From assembly GCA_937900485.1 (NCBI GenBank), contig CALCEL010000042.1:1-39864 (forward strand): a stretch of 39,864 nt of DNA, in the 5' to 3' direction. A program made the translations under genes and the position numbers. Source of the DNA: an uncultured Prevotellaceae bacterium. GTDB lineage: Bacteria; Bacteroidota; Bacteroidia; Bacteroidales; Bacteroidaceae. Shown in pieces: positions 35,609 to 39,864 of the stretch. Position 1 is the stretch's first letter; each line of letters begins with the position of its first letter. The notes below the pieces were generated by a model. That model ran no database searches. It had not been told where the DNA came from and saw nothing but the letters and a program-made list of their open reading frames with translations.

Positions 35609-36646
35609 TTATTTATCTTTGTCGTAAACAACCTCATTAACCATATATTGCCCTGTCTTGCGACTGCCTACTCGTTTGACAAGTCCAACTGCCGTCAGGG
35701 CAGCTATGCTACGCTTAATTGTAGAAAGACTGGGATTGTCAATTCCTTCCAACTTAGGTATAAGATCTGCGATGTCTTGGGCTTGCGCACCACCATTGCG
35801 CCTAATAACATGATAGACGCGTTGGTCACCAAGTGATAGTCGGCTGAGAGTCAGGGTAATTTCAGAAGGAACATCCTTGTTCAAGTCGTTTAACTCCTGC
35901 TGTATGATTGCAACCTTAGTATTATGCCTTTCTTGACGTTGCAATTCTTTTTCACGAGCAAACAATCTCTCATCCTTTGTTGAGATACTTTGCTCTATAG
36001 TTGTCGTAGTCTCTTGTGCATTCCCCTTCTCTATATTATTAAAGGTAGGCGGAATGATTTCCACGTCATCTATCTTGAAAGATATGTTACTCTTGAAATC
36101 TGCTTTAAACATACTACCAAACATAATCTGCTCAAGCAAATTCTTCTGACGCTCTACAGTGGGATTAATCCGATGGGGCATGAGGTGAATCTTTCCATCG
36201 TCAACACAGAATACCCCAATGAACTCATTGTTGTATGCGCGATTGATTGCGTCAGCAACAAGCCCTTCAGGAACTCCTATGAAGAAGAAATCTGTATAGC
36301 CGATATAATGCTCCATATTATCATCGTCCATCAAGTCGGTTTTATTGTTCTTTAGTTTGATACCGACAGTATAAACCTGCTTCTTATTAAGAGCCGCTTG
36401 GTTTGGCTCAACGAAGAACACACAGTCGAAACGATAGTGATCTGGATCAGGCTCGTTGAACCTCGTCAGTCGGCCAGTATACTCCCTGACGGTCACCTCA
36501 TCGAAGATGCGGTAATGTATGAAGTCGTAGCTACCATACTTGGCAGAAATCTTTACAGTGAAGTCGTATATGCTTACGGTCAGATTCTTGACGAATATCT
36601 TACCAGGTTCTCCGGCCAGGTTATCTTTCAGATTCTCATAAGTCAT
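35609..36646 (-). CDS. Unrecognised element protein with C-terminal winged helix
   Basis: This 345-residue protein was not assigned to a family. Residues 1-200 are predicted to be mixed beta-rich (for example EYTGRLTRFNEPDPDHYRF, then GYTDFFFIGVPEGL). A charged helical segment (about 218-260) leads to a C-terminal winged-helix-like region (about 262-335; SLGDQRVYHVIRRNGGAQ, then SLSTIKRSIAALTAVGLVKR). It lacks recognisable Rep_3 or relaxase motifs. It faces the relaxase gene and has four iteron-like repeats directly upstream, so a replication-initiation or autoregulatory DNA-binding role is plausible but unproven. Its promoter (TACCTTTG on the minus strand, 36704-36711) lies between the first two repeats. 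Confidence 0.6.
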   Translation of the reverse strand: MTYENLKDNLAGEPGKIFVKNLTVSIYDFTVKISAKYGSYDFIHYRIFDEVTVREYTGRLTRFNEPDPDHYRFDCVFFVEPNQAALNKKQVYTVGIKLKNNKTDLMDDDNMEHYIGYTDFFFIGVPEGLVADAINRAYNNEFIGVFCVDDGKIHLMPHRINPTVERQKNLLEQIMFGSMFKADFKSNISFKIDDVEIIPPTFNNIEKGNAQETTTTIEQSISTKDERLFAREKELQRQERHNTKVAIIQQELNDLNKDVPSEITLTLSRLSLGDQRVYHVIRRNGGAQAQDIADLIPKLEGIDNPSLSTIKRSIAALTAVGLVKRVGSRKTGQYMVNEVVYDKDK

Positions 36647-36666
36647 ATCTTAACCTCCTATGATAT

Positions 36667-36866
36667 TTAATATGTCAGAATTATGAGTTATTATATTCGT
36701 TGACAAAGGTACAAATAAAATTTTAATGTATCATGATTGTGAGTCATAATATTTGTTAATGTGCCAGAATTGTGATGCGTTAAGTGAATGGGACGGGAAA
36801 GCTTTATGACCGGATCATGATAGCGGGCTGTTTTAATGCGTCATAATTTCGAATCGTTATAATGAC
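36667..36866. repeat. Four iteron-like repeats (about 30 bp each)
   Basis: Imperfect direct repeats start at 36667, 36723, 36756 and 36833. All start with TTAAT, followed by a TGTCAGAATT-like core and, where complete, TGAGT-ATAATAT-like ends. Copy two and three are close together (33 bp apart, about three turns). They flank and overlap the minus-strand promoter of the winged-helix gene. Such repeats are typical binding sites of plasmid initiators and autorepressors. No Rep protein was recognised to confirm this. Confidence 0.6.
36704..36711 (-). promoter_or_regulatory. -7 element for the winged-helix gene
   Basis: The minus strand reads TACCTTTG, a perfect TAnnTTTG, about 58 bp upstream of the ATG at 36646. 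It lies between iterons one and two, so repeat binding could block it. Confidence 0.5.
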
Positions 36867-37050
36867 GGAGAGGGCATGACCAGCCGACGTTTAACGTTCG
36901 TCTGGCGGCACTATCGAGCACCCCTCTCTATCTACTCCCTTATGGTCGCTCTATGGAACTGAACGCCTCGGTGCAGCATCTCGCCCCCTGACTATTAGCC
37001 CTTGCCGTCTGTTAAAGATATATAAGAAAGTGAAGATATCCCAGCAGAAA
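36867..37050. other. Spacer between the iterons and the mobV promoter
   Basis: This stretch is richer in G+C than the iterons and contains a short GACGTTTAACGTTCGTC-like inverted repeat around 36889-36903. No gene or recognised site was found in it. Confidence 0.4.
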
Positions 37051-37082
37051 CTTGTACGTCTCAGAAAGAATCCGTAACTTTG
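37051..37082 (+). promoter_or_regulatory. Promoter for mobV
   Basis: CTTG at 37051-37054 (three of four bases of TTTG), a 20-bp spacer, and TAACTTTG at 37075-37082 match the Bacteroidetes pattern. The leader before the ATG at 37410 would be about 320 nt and would include the candidate oriT and hairpin array. Confidence 0.55.
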
Positions 37083-37117
37083 TCACGGGAAAAAGGATTT
37101 TCAAGATAATCCCTGAA

Positions 37118-37175
37118 CCTAATAAGGGATTTTCTCGAAATTTGCTAAGCAAATTCACTCAAAATCCTCATTAGG
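37118..37175. other. Candidate oriT: nested inverted repeat upstream of the relaxase
   Basis: Three nested inverted arms share one centre: CCTAAT/ATTAGG (37118-37123 and 37170-37175), GGATTTT/AAAATCC (37127-37133 and 37161-37167), and AATTTGC/GCAAATT (37139-37145 and 37149-37155, loop TAA). Such structures next to a MobV gene are the usual form of the transfer origin. The nick site was not identified. Confidence 0.5.
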
Positions 37176-37370
37176 CCACGGGGGGGTTACCCCATTGGAT
37201 GCCCCAACAGGGAGTGGACTTCTCCCTGCACCCTCCGCTCAGGACGCAGCCCTGAGAACCCGCCCAGGGCTGCTCGCCCTATGGAACCTCGCAAGGGGGT
37301 GACCCTCCCCCTTGACCGCCCCGCTCAGAGGCATCAGCCTCTAAGAACTCTTACCAGGTTAATCCCTGGA
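37176..37370. repeat. Array of GC-rich hairpins before mobV
   Basis: Within this much more GC-rich stretch there are several short perfect hairpins: CAGGGAG/CTCCCTG, CTCAGG/CCTGAG, CAAGGGGG/CCCCCTTG, and AGAGGC/GCCTCT, spaced through about 180 bp. They lie in the predicted mobV leader. The array is unlike anything else in the window and no open frame runs through it. The function is unknown; leader control or part of the transfer origin are options. Confidence 0.5.
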
Positions 37371-37409
37371 CCCGATTAGTAAATCGTTCCGTTTTTAAAT
37401 ATTAGTATT

Positions 37410-39671
37410 ATGGCAAAAGGAGTAGCACATGCCGGTAAAGGCAAAAGTCTCTCGGCTGGAAATGCAATAGAAAACGAGAGACTGGAATGGGATGAGGACT
37501 CGTACAGACTTAAGAACGAGAATCCCATCAACAATTATGACTGGTCACGTCATGCTTTGAACTTTGAAGTGATCAATGGAGAGATAAAGCCTCTGGGAAG
37601 TCAGGAGGTTCATCTATATGACCGTTACCAGAATGTATTGAAAAATATTGACTTTAAGGAGTACAAGGCTGGAGCGTCTAATCAACAGAATGCATACGTC
37701 GAGCTTATCCTGTCAGGCAGTACTGAATTGATGCAGCAGCTGGCTTTCGGTAGTCAAGAGGTGAACTACGAGCGAAACCCATCGACCTGGCATAACTGGA
37801 ATGTCACTCGGGAGAAGGCCATTGAGCAATGGGCTGTTGACAGTTATAACTTCGCGTGCAAGATGTATGGCAAGGAGAATGTCATCGGCTTTGAGGTTCA
37901 TCTCGACGAAACCGAACCGCATGCGCACGTCAACATTGTACCCGTTGCCATGATGAAGCAACGTGGCAACGTTGGCGGCTATGTCAAGATTGATGCTGAC
38001 GGCAACGACGTAAGATACACAAAAGGAAAGCATATCGGTGAGTTGGTTAAGCTGCCGCAGGGCAAGTACGATGCGCTGCCGGAAGAAAAGAAACGACAGT
38101 ATCGTCCGGCAGTGCGCGGGATGGTTCGCACCATCAGCTTTGCCACATTCTTCGGGAGTACCAAGAAGGAGCGAAGCGAGAAGATGTCGGAATTGCATGA
38201 TAAGTATTACGAACACGTAGGCTCCAAATGGGGGCTGGAGCGTGGTGATGTCTGGAAGCTTCTTGACCCAGAAGAACGCCAGAAGCGTAAACGTCTCACT
38301 AAGCAACAGGCTCACGAGAAAAAGATGGCGGAAGAAGCGAAGGCTAAAGCCCAAAAAGAAGCGAAGGAGGCTAACGAAATAAGAGACGCTGCCGTCAGAG
38401 AAAAAGATGCTGCCGTCGAGGAGAAGGATGCTGTCATCAAGGAAAAGGATGTTGCCGTCAAGGAAAAGGACGAGGCGCTGAGACTGCGAGACACCGCCAT
38501 CGACAAGACAGTAGAACAGCAGGGCATCATTGATCGTCAGCAAGTCTCCATTTCATCAAACAGAAGGGAAATAGACAAGCTGAGGCAGGAGAAAGAAGAA
38601 GTTCAGAAGGAGGTGGATGTTTTGCGGTCGGTCACCTTAACCCCGTACCAGAGTGTGGAGAGATATGTCAAGGCCCTGCAAGATATCACCTTTACCATAC
38701 CATCCGACGTGATTGAAAAGCTGTCCTCGCCTCTGAAGAACCACCCTCGGATAACCTCGGTCAATCCTCCATTAACAGTGCAGGATCTGGAAGCCATAGC
38801 AATGAGAGAGATAGACAAGGTTTATGATGAAAAAACCTTTGTTACATACAACAGCACAATACAGAAGAGGGTCAAGGCCATATTGACGGATAAGCAGACC
38901 ATATTGTTCAGTGTCGTTGGCAATGCTCAGAAACGAGCCATAGCAGATGCTAACAGGGAATTATATAAGGACATTAAGAAACGGTTGGCAGAATCCGAGA
39001 CAAAAGTTCTCAAATATAACGAACTCGAAAAAGCGGGCATCAATAAAACTTCATACGAGCACGTCGTTAAAGAGAGAGACGAAGCACAAGAAGCGGCAAA
39101 GCGTATGCCTGAGACAGAGAGAATGCTCGAATTTGCCTGGCCAGGTGTTACCAAGGCGAAGAACATCCTCGTCGATCCAACTCTTGACAAGAACTACATG
39201 ACCAATGAACAGAAGAAAGATATTCTGAACACGCTCAGGAAAGACCCGAAGAATCGACTGGATGATATTAAGAATCTGCTCAGCTATGCCTGTTCGTTCC
39301 GTGATATTCCTATCGTCACCAGAGCCGAAGCCATTGAGCTGGCCACAGAAAGCATCATCAAGCACTTAGCCGAACAAGGATACGACCTCATAAAGGAGGC
39401 TACATCCATGATGGGCTCTGTCGCTCAGGAATTGGAAATGGCCGTTGCCGATGCAGCATCAAGAGCCGCGTCTGCAGCAGTGTGTCTCATCTTTGGCTAT
39501 CTTGACGGGGCCACGACAGTATCAACTGGCTGTGGAGGCGGAGGAGAAAGCAACGAACTTCCCAAAAAGAAGGACGACGAGGATGAAAAGAAGTTCTGGG
39601 CGAGATGTTTAAGCACGGCTGTCGGTATGATGAAGCCGAAGCGGAGGTCGCAGGGTATAAAATTCCATTAG
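37410..39671 (+). CDS. MobV-family relaxase
   Basis: This 753-residue relaxase for conjugative mobilization nicks oriT. It has the MobV metal and catalytic motif EVHLDETEPHAHVNIVPV (His164, Asp166, Glu167, His171, His173), preceded by WSRHALNFEV. Residues about 290-410 are a long coiled coil, including six heptads based on (A)AVxEKD, encoded by 21-bp tandem repeats at 38385-38510. The C-terminal part (about 420-753) is not a recognised domain and ends in a charged tail (LPKKKDDEDEKK, then basic KPKRRSQGIKFH). No mobilization partner or integrase is inside the window. Base composition and the surroundings indicate horizontal transfer. Confidence 0.88.
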   Translation: MAKGVAHAGKGKSLSAGNAIENERLEWDEDSYRLKNENPINNYDWSRHALNFEVINGEIKPLGSQEVHLYDRYQNVLKNIDFKEYKAGASNQQNAYVELILSGSTELMQQLAFGSQEVNYERNPSTWHNWNVTREKAIEQWAVDSYNFACKMYGKENVIGFEVHLDETEPHAHVNIVPVAMMKQRGNVGGYVKIDADGNDVRYTKGKHIGELVKLPQGKYDALPEEKKRQYRPAVRGMVRTISFATFFGSTKKERSEKMSELHDKYYEHVGSKWGLERGDVWKLLDPEERQKRKRLTKQQAHEKKMAEEAKAKAQKEAKEANEIRDAAVREKDAAVEEKDAVIKEKDVAVKEKDEALRLRDTAIDKTVEQQGIIDRQQVSISSNRREIDKLRQEKEEVQKEVDVLRSVTLTPYQSVERYVKALQDITFTIPSDVIEKLSSPLKNHPRITSVNPPLTVQDLEAIAMREIDKVYDEKTFVTYNSTIQKRVKAILTDKQTILFSVVGNAQKRAIADANRELYKDIKKRLAESETKVLKYNELEKAGINKTSYEHVVKERDEAQEAAKRMPETERMLEFAWPGVTKAKNILVDPTLDKNYMTNEQKKDILNTLRKDPKNRLDDIKNLLSYACSFRDIPIVTRAEAIELATESIIKHLAEQGYDLIKEATSMMGSVAQELEMAVADAASRAASAAVCLIFGYLDGATTVSTGCGGGGESNELPKKKDDEDEKKFWARCLSTAVGMMKPKRRSQGIKFH
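38385..38510 (+). repeat. 21-bp in-frame tandem repeats in mobV
   Basis: Six 21-bp units encode seven-residue blocks (DAAVREK, DAAVEEK, DAVIKEK, DVAVKEK, DEALRLR, DTAIDKT). The last two have drifted. The repeat builds heptads of a coiled coil, and unit number is expected to vary by slippage between related elements. Confidence 0.85.
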
Positions 39672-39789
39672 GCATAGCTATACTTGGTTCGTCGCTGCTG
39701 CAAGAGGCGAGGGAGAAGGCAGCAAGCATCGCAAAAGCGAGTCTCCAGAGTTTCGCTGTTTTCACTTTGTTTTGATATTGATTTCGTTA

Positions 39790-39864
39790 TTATTTCTTGT
39801 TCGGGTGTTGTTGTGGCTGTGGTTGCGGTCTGAAGCGCATGGGATTGTCACGGTCGCCCCAAAC
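39790..39864 (-). CDS. Possible 3' end of a gene cut by the window edge
   Basis: On the minus strand, a frame open from the window edge encodes WGDRDNPMRFRPQPQPQQHP and ends at TAA (39790-39792). The Pro/Gln-rich end is compatible with a protein C-terminus, but 24 codons are too few for a family call and another frame is also open, so this is tentative. The remaining 39672-39789 is noncoding or holds the signal-like frame described in the findings. Confidence 0.35.
   Translation of the reverse strand, partial: VWGDRDNPMRFRPQPQPQQHPNKK

Noticed and set aside
38385..38510. Possible CRISPR-like tandem repeats
   Set aside because: The units are contiguous, 21 bp long and in-frame within mobV, with no spacers.
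37713..38543. 276-codon open frame on the minus strand
   Set aside because: It is antisense to mobV; its Leu/Phe/Ser repeats are the mirror of the 21-bp coiled-coil repeats.

Overview
The window looks like a Bacteroidales chromosome, most likely Prevotella/Segatella or a close relative. The reasons are AT-rich coding with little Shine-Dalgarno signal, several promoters of the Bacteroidetes form (TTTG, about 20 bp, TAnnTTTG), a type IX secretion plug protein (DUF5103), short C-terminal tails ending in NGKK-(V/I)-x-(V/I)-(K/Q), a C10 (streptopain-type) protease, and a SusR/HTCS-like sensor-regulator. No rRNA, tRNA or CRISPR array was seen. Family calls come from reading motifs; no search was run.

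Layout. (1) 1-6.8 kb: a C-terminal fragment of a C10-protease-like surface protein, a small lysozyme-fold protein, a small membrane protein, an intact C10 protease and a DbpA-like RNA helicase. (2) 6.8-7.4 kb: a gene-free stretch holding repeat copy A. (3) 7.4-11.6 kb (minus strand): type IX plug protein followed by an amidase/golvesin protein, translationally coupled. (4) 11.7-27.1 kb (plus strand): a housekeeping block: ModF/PhrA-like double ABC ATPase, YqiA-like hydrolase, udk, ettA, ligA, dapA, ftsK, a LolA-like chaperone, trxB, an ABC exporter pair and an NlpC/P60 lipoprotein. (5) 27.1-27.5 kb: repeat copy B, inverted relative to A. (6) 27.5-35.3 kb: a small polysaccharide-degradation locus. 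A membrane-spanning AraC-type regulator faces two translationally coupled enzymes, a LamG + alginate-lyase-superfamily protein and a lyase-superfamily + GH28-like fusion. A 10-bp perfect inverted repeat lies in the shared promoter region. (7) 35.5 kb to the end: a mobilizable element with different base composition. It has an unrecognised winged-helix protein beside four iteron-like repeats, a candidate oriT, an array of GC-rich hairpins, and a MobV relaxase with a heptad-repeat coiled coil.

The most unusual items are the two diverged copies (about 280 bp) of a structured element, in opposite orientation about 20 kb apart and each between convergent genes; the lyase/GH28 fusion locus with its candidate operator; and the iteron-plus-unknown-protein module of the mobile element.
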